NCBI RefSeq assembly: GCF_003044935.1
Contig: NZ_POXP01000001.1
Location: 434,001 to 498,000, forward strand
Direction: 5' to 3'
Source of the DNA: Neisseria subflava
GTDB lineage: Bacteria > Pseudomonadota > Gammaproteobacteria > Burkholderiales > Neisseriaceae
DNA: 64,000 bases
Part shown: piece after piece, positions 18,169 through 27,816 of the stretch
How positions within the stretch are numbered: the first letter of the stretch is position 1
Layout of the letters: each line of letters begins with the position of its first letter
The notes under the pieces: model-generated
What the model saw: the letters and a program-made list of their open reading frames with translations, nothing else
The model's database searches: none
What the model was told of the DNA's origin: nothing
Translations under genes and position numbers: made by a program

Positions 18169-19242
18169 TCAAATCGAATATTCAATCAGTTCGTTTTGAG
18201 AAAAGACATAAACCTGTTTCGGAATCAGCTTCAATTCTTTGCCTTCGGCGATTTGGTAACGCGCGGCATCGCTGCCAGCCAGCGTGATATGTACGTCCTG
18301 TTTGTCGTGTTTCACCACAATATGCGTCAATGCGCCGACGGCGTGGATTTTTTCGATTTCGGCGCGGATCATCGGTGTTTCGTTTTCGGCGGCCAGCTGC
18401 CATTCGTGCGGACGAATGTAGCCGATGGCAGTTTGCTCCTGCCATTTGTATTGCGCGTCCAATTTCCATGCGAAGCCGTTGTAATGCCAGATGCCTTTTT
18501 CGATGCGTCCTTCAAAAGCATCGGTTTCGCCGAGGAACTCGGTAACGAAGGCGTTTTCGGGTTTGCGGTAAATGGCTTCGGCGCTGCCGGTTTGTTCGAT
18601 TTTGCCGTGGTTCATGACGACGATTTCGTCGGAAACTTCAAGGGCTTCTTCTTGGTCGTGTGTGACCAAAATGCTGGTTACGCCCAAGTTGTGATGGATG
18701 TCGCGCAGCCAGGTACGCAATTCTTTGCGTACTTTGGCATCCAAAGCGCCGAAGGGTTCGTCCAAAAGCAGGAGTTTCGGTTCGACTGCAAGCGCACGGG
18801 CGAGGGCGATGCGTTGGCGTTGTCCGCCGGAGAGCTGGTGCGGATAGGATTTGGCGAGGTGGGAGAGCTGTACGAGTTTCAGCAATTCTTCGACTTTGGC
18901 GCGGATTTGTTCTTTGGACGGGCGTTCGGATTTGGGCAATACGGTCAAACCGAAAGCAACGTTGTCAAACACGTTCATATGGCGGAAAAGGGCGTAGTGT
19001 TGGAACACGAAACCGACTTTGCGCTCGCGCACATGCTTGGCGGTGACGTCTTGCCCGTCAAAGAGAATTTGGCCACCGTCGGCGTTTTCCAGCCCGGCGA
19101 TGATGCGCAGGAGCGTGGTTTTGCCGCAGCCGGAAGGGCCGAGCAGGGAAACGAGTTTGCCGGTGGGGACGTTGAGGTTGATGTTTTTCAGCGCGTGGAA
19201 TGCTCCGAAGTGTTTGTTTAAATTTTGAATAGTGATGCTCAT
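18169..19242 (-). CDS. cysA: Sulfate/thiosulfate ABC transporter ATP-binding protein
   Basis: ATPase of the sulfate/thiosulfate importer (357 aa). Walker [10 protein letters not shown], signature [15 protein letters not shown], Walker [13 protein letters not shown] and the H-loop VTHDQEEAL are complete. A C-terminal TOBE-like regulatory domain spans about 240-357. ATG 19242 overlaps the cysW stop by 4 nt (ATGA) and has a GGAA ribosome site; the much longer frame upstream is an artefact of reading into cysW. The cognate sulfate-binding protein is not in the window. Confidence 0.95.
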   Translation of the reverse strand: MSITIQNLNKHFGAFHALKNINLNVPTGKLVSLLGPSGCGKTTLLRIIAGLENADGGQILFDGQDVTAKHVRERKVGFVFQHYALFRHMNVFDNVAFGLTVLPKSERPSKEQIRAKVEELLKLVQLSHLAKSYPHQLSGGQRQRIALARALAVEPKLLLLDEPFGALDAKVRKELRTWLRDIHHNLGVTSILVTHDQEEALEVSDEIVVMNHGKIEQTGSAEAIYRKPENAFVTEFLGETDAFEGRIEKGIWHYNGFAWKLDAQYKWQEQTAIGYIRPHEWQLAAENETPMIRAEIEKIHAVGALTHIVVKHDKQDVHITLAGSDAARYQIAEGKELKLIPKQVYVFSQNELIEYSI

Positions 19243-20099
19243 ACTGCGTTCCTTTCGGCGGCGGCGAGTTTTTTGTCTTGTAATTTTGTGATGATGTTTT
19301 GCACCAGCAAGGTGGCCAAGGCTAAAAGTGCCAATACGCCGGAGAGGGCGAATGCGCCGGTGAAGTTGTATTCGTTGTAGAAGATTTCGACCAAAAGCGG
19401 GATGGTGTTGGTTTCGCCGCGTATGTGTCCCGATACTACGCTGACTGCGCCGAATTCGCCCATCGCGCGGGCGTTGGTAAGGATGATGCCGTAGAGTAGC
19501 GCCCATTTGATGTTGGGCAGGGTAACGCGCCAAAACATCTGCCAGCCGCTTGCGCCGAGAATCAGCGCGGCCTGTTCTTCGTTGTCTCCCTGCGCCTGCA
19601 TCAAAGGAATGATTTCACGCGCAACAAAGGGGAAGGTAACGAACAGCGTCGCCAAAATAATGCCGGGGATGGCGAAGATAATCTGTATGCCTTGCGCTTC
19701 GAGCCAGCCGCCCAATGCCGTGTGCGCGCCGAACAATAAGACGAACATCAAACCGGCCACCACGGGTGATACGGAAAACGGCAAATCGAGCAGGGTGGTC
19801 AGCAACTGCTTGCCTAGGAAGTCAAAACGGGTCAGCAGCCACGCCATCGCCACACCCAGTACGGCATTGACGGGAACGACAATCAGCGCGGTAATCAGTG
19901 TTAATTTGATGGCAGACCATGCTTCGGGATCGGTCAGAGATTGCAGGTACAAATCCCAACCGCCTTTTAAGGCCTCGTAGAATACGGCAACCAAAGGCAC
20001 GACCAGCATCAGCAGCAGAAAGCCCAAGGCAGTAGCAGTCAGCAACACGCGCAGCCAACGCGGTTCGCTCAGGTTTGGATTGGTAGAATGGGTTTTCAT
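19239..20099 (-). CDS. cysW: Sulfate ABC transporter permease CysW
   Basis: Second permease of the sulfate importer, 286 aa with six hydrophobic segments. The EAA loop motif ([24 protein letters not shown]) is followed by [31 protein letters not shown], characteristic of CysW. It lies between cysT and cysA. It is separated from cysT by 84 bp that include a DUS hairpin, so its expression may be set apart from cysT. Confidence 0.94.
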   Translation of the reverse strand: MKTHSTNPNLSEPRWLRVLLTATALGFLLLMLVVPLVAVFYEALKGGWDLYLQSLTDPEAWSAIKLTLITALIVVPVNAVLGVAMAWLLTRFDFLGKQLLTTLLDLPFSVSPVVAGLMFVLLFGAHTALGGWLEAQGIQIIFAIPGIILATLFVTFPFVAREIIPLMQAQGDNEEQAALILGASGWQMFWRVTLPNIKWALLYGIILTNARAMGEFGAVSVVSGHIRGETNTIPLLVEIFYNEYNFTGAFALSGVLALLALATLLVQNIITKLQDKKLAAAERNAV

Positions 20100-20133
20100 G
20101 TTAGTGAAGTCTCGATTTATTCTTGTATCCGTT

Positions 20134-20175
20134 TAGGCCGTCTGAAAAATGTTTGCTTGATGTTTCAGACGGCCT
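20134..20175 (-). terminator. DUS hairpin inside the cysTWA operon
   Basis: Inverted AG-DUS pair (AGGCCGTCTGAAA / TTTCAGACGGCCT) with a loop of about 16 nt between cysT and cysW. It could attenuate transcription into cysWA. Confidence 0.6.
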
Positions 20176-20183
20176 ATTGTTTG

Positions 20184-21020
20184 TTAAACCTTCGCTCCGG
20201 CACGGCGGCTCAAGGTCCATTGCATGATGTTTAAAATCAGCAGGATGACAAACGAAATCATCAGCATAAACAGAGCAACGGCAGACGCACCCTGAGCATC
20301 GTATTGCTCCAGTTTGCCGGTAATAATCAAGGGCAGGATTTCAGACACCATCGGAATATTGCCCGCGATAAAAATGACCGAGCCGTATTCGCCGGTAGAG
20401 CGGGCAAACATCATGCCTGCGCCGGTCAACAGGGCCGGCGTGATTTCAGGTAAAAGGACGCGGCGGAACGTAGTCCAACGGCTTGCGCCCAACGTCGCCG
20501 CCGCTTCTTCATACTCGCCCGACAATTCTTCCAATACCGGCTGTACGGCACGGACGATAAAGGGCAGGCTGACGACAATCAGTGCAATCCAGATGCCGAT
20601 GGGCGTAAAGGCGATTTTGATGCCCAAAGGCTCGAAAAAACGACCTATCCAGCCATTGGGCGCATACAAGGTTGCCAACGCAATGCCTGTTACCGCCGTC
20701 GGCAGCGCAAACGGCAAATCGACCAAAGCGTTTACCAATCCTTTGCCCGGAAATTCATAGCGCACCAATACCCAGGCAACCAACGTGCCGAACACGATAT
20801 TGGTCAACATCGCATAAAACGACATCCGCAAACTCAGCCAGACGGCCGCCAAGACATTGGGTTCGGTAATTGTGTTCCAAAATCCGCTCCAGCCGATTTC
20901 CGCCGCTTTGGCCGCCATCATCGCAAACGGCAAAACCACCAAAAGCGACAGGCATAAAACCGTCAAACCCAGGCTGAGCTTGAAACCCGGCAATACAGAA
21001 GGCGTTTTGAGTAACAACAT
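20184..21020 (-). CDS. cysT: Sulfate ABC transporter permease CysT
   Basis: First permease of the sulfate importer (278 aa), with six hydrophobic segments, the motif LVDLPFALPTAVTGIAL and an EAA loop (EYEEAAATLGASRWTTFRRVLLPEI) typical of CysT/CysU. It is the first gene of cysT-cysW-cysA; the reading frame begins MLLLKTPSVLPGFKL. Confidence 0.94.
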   Translation of the reverse strand: MLLLKTPSVLPGFKLSLGLTVLCLSLLVVLPFAMMAAKAAEIGWSGFWNTITEPNVLAAVWLSLRMSFYAMLTNIVFGTLVAWVLVRYEFPGKGLVNALVDLPFALPTAVTGIALATLYAPNGWIGRFFEPLGIKIAFTPIGIWIALIVVSLPFIVRAVQPVLEELSGEYEEAAATLGASRWTTFRRVLLPEITPALLTGAGMMFARSTGEYGSVIFIAGNIPMVSEILPLIITGKLEQYDAQGASAVALFMLMISFVILLILNIMQWTLSRRAGAKV

Positions 21021-21128
21021 AATGGCAACCGTCAGAATTTAATACACGCTTACTTTAACAAGGCCGTCTGAAAACTGGAAAGAATGCTTTGTTAGGTATA
21101 AAGACGATTTTGTTATATTGAAAAGATG

Positions 21129-21164
21129 AAAAGGCCGTCTGAAAACCAAATTTCAGACGGCCTT
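21129..21164 (-). terminator. DUS hairpin downstream of the DUF4124-type gene
   Basis: Inverted AG-DUS pair 16 nt after the stop; another single DUS lies at about 21060-21071. Confidence 0.75.
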
Positions 21165-21180
21165 GCTGGTGTGGTAAGGA

Positions 21181-21630
21181 TCAATAGGCAACAGGATCTT
21201 GAGATGCAGGTTGGCGTTGCGCCGCGTCATAGTTTTCCTGAGCCGAGCGGACGGCTTTTTCCAAACCCTTGATCCGTTCGAGATAGCGGGCATAGTTGCG
21301 TTCATTGCCATAACGCACTTTTTTGCCTTCTTCCAAATTTTTCTTGGCGGTATCCAAAGCACGCTTGGCCGCACCGACATCAGCCGGATTGACCGGGGCG
21401 ACAGCTTCTTCCGCCTGCTCGGCTTTGCTTGGGGAAGTCGGCGTTGCCGGTGTTGAAACAGGCGCAGAAGTATATACGGACGGTTTGCCGATATTGCTGG
21501 CTTTGCAGTTTTTGCCGCCGGCTTGGGTATAGACTTTGCGGCCGGCAGAATCGGTGCATTCAAAAATAGGCGCGGCGGAAACCGCAGTTGTCAAAGCGAG
21601 CAGTAATGTGCAGATCCAGATTTTGTTCAT
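21181..21630 (-). CDS. DUF4124-type secreted protein, 149 aa
   Basis: A signal peptide (MNKIWICTLLLALTTAVSA) is followed by a DUF4124-like N-terminal region (IFECTDSAGRKVYTQ), a Pro/Thr/Ala-rich linker and a charged, probably coiled-coil C-terminus. It is presumably periplasmic; function unknown. It is in line with a 64-aa membrane protein gene 12 nt upstream. Confidence 0.8.
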   Translation of the reverse strand: MNKIWICTLLLALTTAVSAAPIFECTDSAGRKVYTQAGGKNCKASNIGKPSVYTSAPVSTPATPTSPSKAEQAEEAVAPVNPADVGAAKRALDTAKKNLEEGKKVRYGNERNYARYLERIKGLEKAVRSAQENYDAAQRQPASQDPVAY

Positions 21631-21642
21631 TTTTATTTTTCC

Positions 21643-21837
21643 TTAAAACCATTTCCACCAAACAAACAAAGCCGCAATCATGATGATGTTGGCGAAGAGG
21701 ATGGGTTTCCACTGTCTGGGTGCGCGTCGTAATTCAGTGCCAGATCGCGTGCGGCGGATATAGAAAAACGGGCTGAGCAGCATAGAGGCGGCACATACCA
21801 AGATAATCACGGCGTAATAGATTTTGTGCGTTTCCAT
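21643..21837 (-). CDS. Small membrane protein, 64 aa
   Basis: Two hydrophobic helices (about residues 7-26 and 46-62) are separated by a basic loop, indicating a small inner-membrane protein. No family is recognised. It lies 12 nt upstream of the DUF4124-type gene, so the two are probably co-transcribed. Confidence 0.65.
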   Translation of the reverse strand: METHKIYYAVIILVCAASMLLSPFFYIRRTRSGTELRRAPRQWKPILFANIIMIAALFVWWKWF

Positions 21838-22023
21838 ATCGTTTCTCCGTTTTAGACGGCCTGAAATGCTGACTACAACGCATTTTTGTGTGAAGCGCTG
21901 CCTGTTTTCATCTTAACATCGAAATTGGGCACATTCGCCATGGCCTCAATCCTGAGGTCTTTGCAAAAATATGCTACAATCGCGTCCGATTATAACATTC
22001 TATTTATAAAGGTTTTACGAATA

Positions 22024-23652
22024 ATGATTTCTACCAACGGCATCACCATGCAGTTCGGCGCAAAGCCGCTGTTTGAAAACGTATCCGTCAAATTCGGCGA
22101 AGGCAACCGTTACGGCTTGATCGGCGCCAACGGCTCAGGCAAATCCACCTTCATGAAAATCCTCGGCGGCGATTTGGAACAGACTGCCGGCGAAGTCGCG
22201 ATTGAAAACGGCGTGCGTTTGGGTAAATTGCGCCAAGACCAGTTTGCCTACGAAGACATGCGCGTGCTGGATGTGGTGATGATGGGTCACACCGAAATGT
22301 GGGCGGCAATGACCGAACGCGACGCGATTTACGCCAATCCCGAAGCTACTGAAGACGATTACATGAAAGCCGCAGAACTGGAAGCCAAGTTCGCCGAATA
22401 CGACGGCTACACCGCCGAAGCACGCGCTGCCGAATTGTTGAGCGGCGTGGGCATTTCTGAAGATTTGCACAATGCGACCATGGCAGAAGTTGCCCCAGGC
22501 TTCAAACTGCGCGTATTGCTGGCGCAAGCCCTGTTCTCCAAACCAGACGTATTGCTCTTGGACGAACCGACCAATAACTTGGATATTAATACTATCCGCT
22601 GGTTGGAAGGCGTGTTGAACCAATACGACTCCACCATGATTATCATCTCGCACGACCGTCACTTTTTGAACGAAGTCTGCACCCACATGGCGGATTTGGA
22701 CTACAACACCATCACCATCTATCCGGGCAACTACGACGACTATATGCTCGCTTCCGCCCAATCGCGTGAGCGCGCCCTGAAAGACAACGCCAAAGCCAAA
22801 GAGAAACTGCAAGAGCTGCAAGAGTTCGTCGCCCGCTTCTCTGCCAACAAATCCAAAGCTCGTCAGGCAACCAGCCGTCTGAAACAGGCAGACAAAATTA
22901 AATCGGAGATGGTCGAAGTCAAACCTTCTACCCGTCAAAACCCATATATCCGTTTTGAAGCCGACGAAAAAGCCAAATTGCACCGTCAGGCTGTGGAAGT
23001 TGAAAAACTGGCCAAACGTTTTGAAACCCAGTTGTTTAAAAACCTGAACTTCATCCTTGAAGCAGGCCAACGCCTTGCCATCATCGGCCCGAACGGCGCA
23101 GGTAAATCCACCTTGCTGAAACTCTTGGCAGGCGCGTACAACCCCGAATATTCAGACGGCCTGTTGCCGGACGAAGGCACCATCAAATGGGCGGAAAAAG
23201 CCAGTGTCGGCTACTATCCGCAAGACCATGAAAACGACTTCGACGTCGATATGGACCTGAGCGAATGGATGCGCCAATGGGGACAGGAAGGCGACGACGA
23301 ACAAGTCATCCGCGGCACTTTGGGCCGCTTGCTCTTCGGCAGCAACGATGTCGTGAAAAAAGTGAAGGTTCTCTCCGGTGGCGAAAAAGGCCGTATGCTT
23401 TACGGCAAACTGTTGCTGTTGAAACCCAATGTCTTGGTTATGGACGAACCGACCAACCACATGGACATGGAAAGCATCGAATCCTTGAACATGGCGCTGG
23501 AAAAATACAACGGCACGCTGATTTTCGTCTCACACGACCGTCAGTTTGTATCTTCATTGGCTACCCAAATCATCGAATTGGATGGCAAAGGCGGATATGA
23601 ACACTACCTGGGTGATTACGAAAGCTATCTGGAGAAAAAAGGCTTAGTTTAA
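22024..23652 (+). CDS. ybiT: ABC-F family ATPase YbiT
   Basis: Duplicated-domain ABC-F protein (542 aa) without membrane segments, expected to act on ribosomes. Walker A motifs are GANGSGKST and GPNGAGKST, and DEPTNNLD and DEPTNHMD mark the two Walker B sites. The [13 protein letters not shown] signature is clear in the second half. The first half has the divergent [14 protein letters not shown] form, which is specific to YbiT orthologues. ATG 22024 ([12 protein letters not shown]) aligns with E. coli YbiT; the frame is open 46 codons further upstream but without family similarity. An AT-type DUS hairpin ends the gene. Confidence 0.94.
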   Translation: MISTNGITMQFGAKPLFENVSVKFGEGNRYGLIGANGSGKSTFMKILGGDLEQTAGEVAIENGVRLGKLRQDQFAYEDMRVLDVVMMGHTEMWAAMTERDAIYANPEATEDDYMKAAELEAKFAEYDGYTAEARAAELLSGVGISEDLHNATMAEVAPGFKLRVLLAQALFSKPDVLLLDEPTNNLDINTIRWLEGVLNQYDSTMIIISHDRHFLNEVCTHMADLDYNTITIYPGNYDDYMLASAQSRERALKDNAKAKEKLQELQEFVARFSANKSKARQATSRLKQADKIKSEMVEVKPSTRQNPYIRFEADEKAKLHRQAVEVEKLAKRFETQLFKNLNFILEAGQRLAIIGPNGAGKSTLLKLLAGAYNPEYSDGLLPDEGTIKWAEKASVGYYPQDHENDFDVDMDLSEWMRQWGQEGDDEQVIRGTLGRLLFGSNDVVKKVKVLSGGEKGRMLYGKLLLLKPNVLVMDEPTNHMDMESIESLNMALEKYNGTLIFVSHDRQFVSSLATQIIELDGKGGYEHYLGDYESYLEKKGLV

Positions 23653-23682
23653 GCTCATACTGATAACCTATTAAGGTATTGA

Positions 23683-23728
23683 AATGCCGTCTGAAAACCG
23701 TTGTGTTTTCAGACGGCATTTTTTTCTT
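23683..23728 (+). terminator. AT-type DUS hairpin after ybiT
   Basis: Inverted pair of the ATGCCGTCTGAA variant (the meningococcal/gonococcal dialect) with a T run. Nearly all other hairpins in the window use the AG dialect. Confidence 0.85.
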
Positions 23729-23837
23729 TATCAAACTTAATAATAGATTACTGAACTTTTATGCTAATTTTATGACCAATAGGAGCTTGTATCGTAGATT
23801 AATTTAAAAATACAATATTTTTGAAGGAATATATCAA

Positions 23838-26306
23838 ATGGTAGACCTTAAAACTGTAGTGCCAAACGCTTCCCAATATGGTGCAAAACTTGCCTACACG
23901 ACTTATGAGGCAGAACAAGGCGAGTTGAAGAACGGTATCGTTGAGAACCACTCTTCTTCTAAAGAAACAGATCGCGCAACTGCCCGTGAAGCAAGCGGTC
24001 AGGCATATGTCGATTTGCCGACCAATGCGTCCGTTTCATTTATTGCGCAAGCAGAAGCCAATGCCGCAACCATCCGTTATACCGTTCCTGACGGTGAAAG
24101 CGGTAAAGTAGAAGTCAAAGTCAATAATACAGTGATCGGTACTTTGGATTTATCTTCCAAATCCAACTGGCAATATTTGGATAACTATACATATCATCCG
24201 AATGACGATATTAAAGTTCATGATACGCCTGCGGCAGATAGGCTTGCCCGCTTCCAATTTGACGAAGTCAGCCAATTATTTAAAGATGCCCATATCAATA
24301 AAGGAGATACAGTTACTATCACTAATCTCGACAGCACGCCCGTAGGCATTGACTTGGTTGACTTGGAAAAGGCACCGGACGCCATTAGACAGCCTGAAAA
24401 CAGTGTCAGCATTACTGATTTCGGCGCAATTGCCAATGACGGCTCGGATGATTACCAAGCATTTATGGCTGCGATTGAATCTGCAAAAGCGTCTAAAAAA
24501 TCTGTTTACATTCCTGAAGGTCAATTTGATTTTTCACGACCGATTTCTCTTTATGTTCCTGATGGCATTAAGATTACCGGTGCAGGGCAATGGCACACTA
24601 AGTTACATTTTTTGAATACTGAAGCTGCTAAATACGATGATAATGGGTATGTGAGCGGTGGTGGCGGTATTACTTTTGAGCCCGGTAGTAAAGATATAGA
24701 TTTGGGCAATCTCTCTATGGATTCAAATCTAAATTCAAGACATGATGAGAAAGCCAATTATAAAGGGATATCCGGCACTTTAGGTACTGGCTCTTCTATT
24801 CACGATATCAAAATTGAACATTTTGAAGTAGGTGTTTGGATTGGGGATTATTCTAAAAACAAACCTTTAAATTACACCGATGGTTTGACTATCTCCAATG
24901 CCACTATTCGTAATAACTTTGCAGACGGCGTTAACTTTGCCCAAGGTACCAGTAATTCCACCGTTATCAATTCCAATATCCGCGGCAATGGTGATGATGG
25001 CTTAGCAACATGGTCAAGTCATCATGAGAATACCAATGCCCATGTTGCTGAAAATAACCGCTTTTTGAATAATACCGTTGAATTAGGCTGGCGTGCAGCA
25101 GGTATTGGTATCTTTGGCGGTAAAGGTCATGAAGTAGCCAATAACCTTATTAAAGATAATGCCAATTGGGGTGGCGTACGCTTAAACACTGTATTCAAAA
25201 ACAGCCATAATTTTGATTTCAATGATACGGGTATTTCCGTTCATGATAACTTGCTGGTAAACAATGGGACTAATACGGACACATATGGTCGTGTTAAAGG
25301 TTCTATAGATTTGGAAGAAGGCAGGGATTATGCTACTCCAGAAAATGTTATTTTGGGAGAACTCAACAATATCAAAATTGAAAATAACACTATTGTGAAT
25401 AATCTTTCCGACCAAGAGATTACTAAAACCCGTAATCCTAAAGAAGGCAATATTCCGGAGCCTGTAAACGAGACTACATTAACCATCGAAAATAATCATA
25501 GCCTTTCGGTAGCAGAAAATACTTCTGCAAAAAATGTAGCGGAAATAGATGATCACAGTCTTACCCAAGCTGCGAATCATTTAGGTGCTGATAATATCAT
25601 CACAATTACAGACAGCAGCCATGCTCTTGTCAGCGGCGGCGATGGCAATGACCGTATCAGAGGCGGTTTGGGCAATGATACGATTAACGGTGATTCAGGT
25701 GATGACATCATTTTCGGCTATGGTGGAGATGACCGTCTTAATGGCGGTCTTGGTAACGACTCTGTACATGGAGGCAATGGCAACGATACTTTATGGGGCG
25801 AAAGTGGCAATGACCGTTTGAATGGCGGCGATAGTAACGACGTTTTGTTCGGCGGACAAGGAACCGATTACTTGGTAGGCGGTAAGGGTGCCGATACTTA
25901 TGTTTTCAGCCTTGGAGAAGGTAAGGATACGATTACCGATAATGTGGGCGAACATAATGCACTGCAATTCGGCCAAAATATCTCTGTTAATGACCTGCAT
26001 ATTGATGCCATCACTGATGTTCGAGGTAATATCGATTGGAAAATTACCATCAAGGGATCAGAAGGGGACAGCATAACCATCAATGACCAATTCGTTTCCG
26101 GTAAAACTGATGCTGTGATTGATACCTTCCGTTTCGATGAAGGTACATTGAGCCTGCAAGAGTTGATGGGTAGGTTGTCAGGTAATGGCAATATCAGTAA
26201 TTTGTCAGACGTCAATACGCATACTGACCGCATGAGCTACTCGTCTGTCGATACGGTTGATGTTCACGATGACACAGCATCTACCGCCAACGCTGGAATT
26301 ATCTAA
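23838..26306 (+). CDS. Secreted RTX protein with GH87-like (alpha-1,3-glucanase/mycodextranase) beta-helix
   Basis: An 822-aa protein without a Sec signal. The domains read: a CBM35-like N-terminal module (about 20-170, YEAEQGEL...GIDLVDLEKAP); a right-handed beta-helix (about 190-570) opening with SITDFGAIANDGSDDYQAF; RTX nonapeptides (about 597-690, many GGxGNDxLxGG); and a C-terminal region typical of type I secretion substrates. The helix carries DGVNF (Asp363) and GNGDDGLATWSS (Asp386/387) followed by GIGIFGGKGHEVANN. This is the arrangement I know from GH87 enzymes that cut mutan or nigeran, with aspartates as catalytic residues. A mannuronan-epimerase-like activity is the main alternative. 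Secretion and calcium-dependent folding are inferred; no T1SS genes lie nearby. AT-type and AG-type DUS hairpins flank it. Confidence 0.72.
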   Translation: MVDLKTVVPNASQYGAKLAYTTYEAEQGELKNGIVENHSSSKETDRATAREASGQAYVDLPTNASVSFIAQAEANAATIRYTVPDGESGKVEVKVNNTVIGTLDLSSKSNWQYLDNYTYHPNDDIKVHDTPAADRLARFQFDEVSQLFKDAHINKGDTVTITNLDSTPVGIDLVDLEKAPDAIRQPENSVSITDFGAIANDGSDDYQAFMAAIESAKASKKSVYIPEGQFDFSRPISLYVPDGIKITGAGQWHTKLHFLNTEAAKYDDNGYVSGGGGITFEPGSKDIDLGNLSMDSNLNSRHDEKANYKGISGTLGTGSSIHDIKIEHFEVGVWIGDYSKNKPLNYTDGLTISNATIRNNFADGVNFAQGTSNSTVINSNIRGNGDDGLATWSSHHENTNAHVAENNRFLNNTVELGWRAAGIGIFGGKGHEVANNLIKDNANWGGVRLNTVFKNSHNFDFNDTGISVHDNLLVNNGTNTDTYGRVKGSIDLEEGRDYATPENVILGELNNIKIENNTIVNNLSDQEITKTRNPKEGNIPEPVNETTLTIENNHSLSVAENTSAKNVAEIDDHSLTQAANHLGADNIITITDSSHALVSGGDGNDRIRGGLGNDTINGDSGDDIIFGYGGDDRLNGGLGNDSVHGGNGNDTLWGESGNDRLNGGDSNDVLFGGQGTDYLVGGKGADTYVFSLGEGKDTITDNVGEHNALQFGQNISVNDLHIDAITDVRGNIDWKITIKGSEGDSITINDQFVSGKTDAVIDTFRFDEGTLSLQELMGRLSGNGNISNLSDVNTHTDRMSYSSVDTVDVHDDTASTANAGII

Positions 26307-26329
26307 TTAGCTGTCTTTTAGGCTGAATA

Positions 26330-26370
26330 AAGGCCGTCTGAAATCTAGAAAATAGGTTTCAGACGGCCTT
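26330..26370. terminator. DUS hairpin between convergent genes
   Basis: Inverted AG-DUS pair (AAAGGCCGTCTGAAA / TTTCAGACGGCCTTT) serving the RTX gene and the convergent PBP5-like gene. Confidence 0.85.
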
Positions 26371-26395
26371 TATTTATGTTTTGATAGAAAGAGGA

Positions 26396-27613
26396 TTAAC
26401 TGAATAAACCTTTAAACCACAACACAATCGCGTCCCACATACGGCGCAACCAGCTGCCTTCTTCCACGCCGGTTAGGGCGACGACGTCTTTTTCGGCAAT
26501 GACTTTGCCGTCTTTCATGACTTTCAGTTTGCCCAATACTTGGCCTTTTTCAATTGGGGCGAGGACAGGCTGAAGTGTTTCTAAGATAGGTTTGACGTTT
26601 TTGCCGGTATCGTGGGGGATGGTAATGTAAACATCGTCCAAGAAACCGATGTCTACGGCTTTGGTGCTGCCTTTGTAAACTTTGACTTGGGAAATTACTT
26701 CTCCGCCGTTATAAAGTTTGGGTGTATCAAATGCCTGTAACGCCCAGTTGAGCAGTTTGCTGCTTTCACTGGCGCGCGCTTCGGTAGATTCGGCACCGGC
26801 AAGGATGGAAACAATACGGCGGTTGTTGCGTTTGCTGGAAGCGGCGAGATGGTAGCCTGCGCCTTCAGAATAGCCGGTTTTCAAACCGTCGATACTGCTG
26901 TCGCGATAGAGCAGAAGATTGCGGTTGGGCTGCTCGATATTATTGTATTTGAAAGATTTATTTGCAAATAAAGGATAATATTTCGGATAGTCATTAATGA
27001 GCGCGGCTGCCAAGATGGCAAGGTCGCCAACGGTTGAAACATGGCCGTTAGAAGAAATACCGGTCGGGTTGTTGAAGTGGGTGTGCTTCATGCCCAAGCG
27101 TTTTGCTTCTTCATTCATTTGTTTGACGAATTCGTCGATAGAGCCGTTGCCGATGGCTTCTGCAAGGGTAATGGCGGCATCGTTGGCCGATTGGATGGTT
27201 GTACCCTTAATCAAGGAGCTGACGCTGACAGGAACTTTCGGATCAAGGAACATGCGCGAACCTTCGACTTTCCATGCGGCATTGGAAACGGTCAGCATTT
27301 GGCTTGCTTCAAGTGTACCGTTTTCCAGTGCTTTAAAGGCAAGGTAGGCGGTCATCATTTGCGTCAACGCGGCTGGCTCGATAGGTGTATCGGCATTATT
27401 GGATGCCAAGGTTTGCTTGCTGTGCAGGTCGGTAACGATATAGGCCGTCGCCGCAATTTCCGGCGGCGTTGTCGGGCTGTTTATGCTGTGCAGCAGCGGC
27501 TGCGTTTGAGCCTCGCTTTGTACGGCAGGTGCAGATGCAACCGGGTCGGCAGCGAGGGCAGGAGTATTCAAGAGGGCAGCAAAAATTAAGCTAAGTAGCG
27601 TTTTTTTCATCAT
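26396..27613 (-). CDS. PBP5-type D-Ala-D-Ala carboxypeptidase homologue lacking the SxxK residues
   Basis: DacA/DacC-family low-molecular-mass penicillin-binding protein (405 aa) with a signal peptide (MMKKTLLSLIFAALLNTPALA). It also has the C-terminal PBP5-associated beta domain and a terminal amphipathic helix (RRMWDAIVLWFKGLFS) for membrane attachment. The SxN motif (QSANDAA) and KTG (DGLKTGYSEGAGYHLA) are present. The SxxK tetrad, normally PASLTKMM, reads PAALTQMM: the catalytic Ser is Ala (GCG) and the Lys is Gln (CAA). As written it should not form an acyl-enzyme. It may be a structural pseudoenzyme. Start at 27613 or 27610. Confidence 0.88.
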   Translation of the reverse strand: MMKKTLLSLIFAALLNTPALAADPVASAPAVQSEAQTQPLLHSINSPTTPPEIAATAYIVTDLHSKQTLASNNADTPIEPAALTQMMTAYLAFKALENGTLEASQMLTVSNAAWKVEGSRMFLDPKVPVSVSSLIKGTTIQSANDAAITLAEAIGNGSIDEFVKQMNEEAKRLGMKHTHFNNPTGISSNGHVSTVGDLAILAAALINDYPKYYPLFANKSFKYNNIEQPNRNLLLYRDSSIDGLKTGYSEGAGYHLAASSKRNNRRIVSILAGAESTEARASESSKLLNWALQAFDTPKLYNGGEVISQVKVYKGSTKAVDIGFLDDVYITIPHDTGKNVKPILETLQPVLAPIEKGQVLGKLKVMKDGKVIAEKDVVALTGVEEGSWLRRMWDAIVLWFKGLFS

Positions 27614-27816
27614 TATTTGTGGATTTGAATATGAGTGGATACTGTTATGAAGCAAACAGTTTGGCATATTAAATAGATATTAAGCGGACATTATACCGTC
27701 TCATTTAGGCTTTGCTAAGATTTTTCTTGCCTTCAGACGGCCTCAGGGGTATGGTTTTAACTTTTTCCTCAGGCCGATTCGGTCGAATGACAATTTATTT
27801 TCGAACACTGAATACC

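Noticed and set aside
23838-26306. Mannuronan C5-epimerase or haemolysin-type RTX toxin
   Set aside because: Beta-helix plus RTX would allow an epimerase, but the CBM35-like start and DGVNF/GDDGLATWS motifs fit GH87-type enzymes better. There is no acylation or pore-forming region of an RTX toxin. Epimerase is kept as an alternative in the entry.
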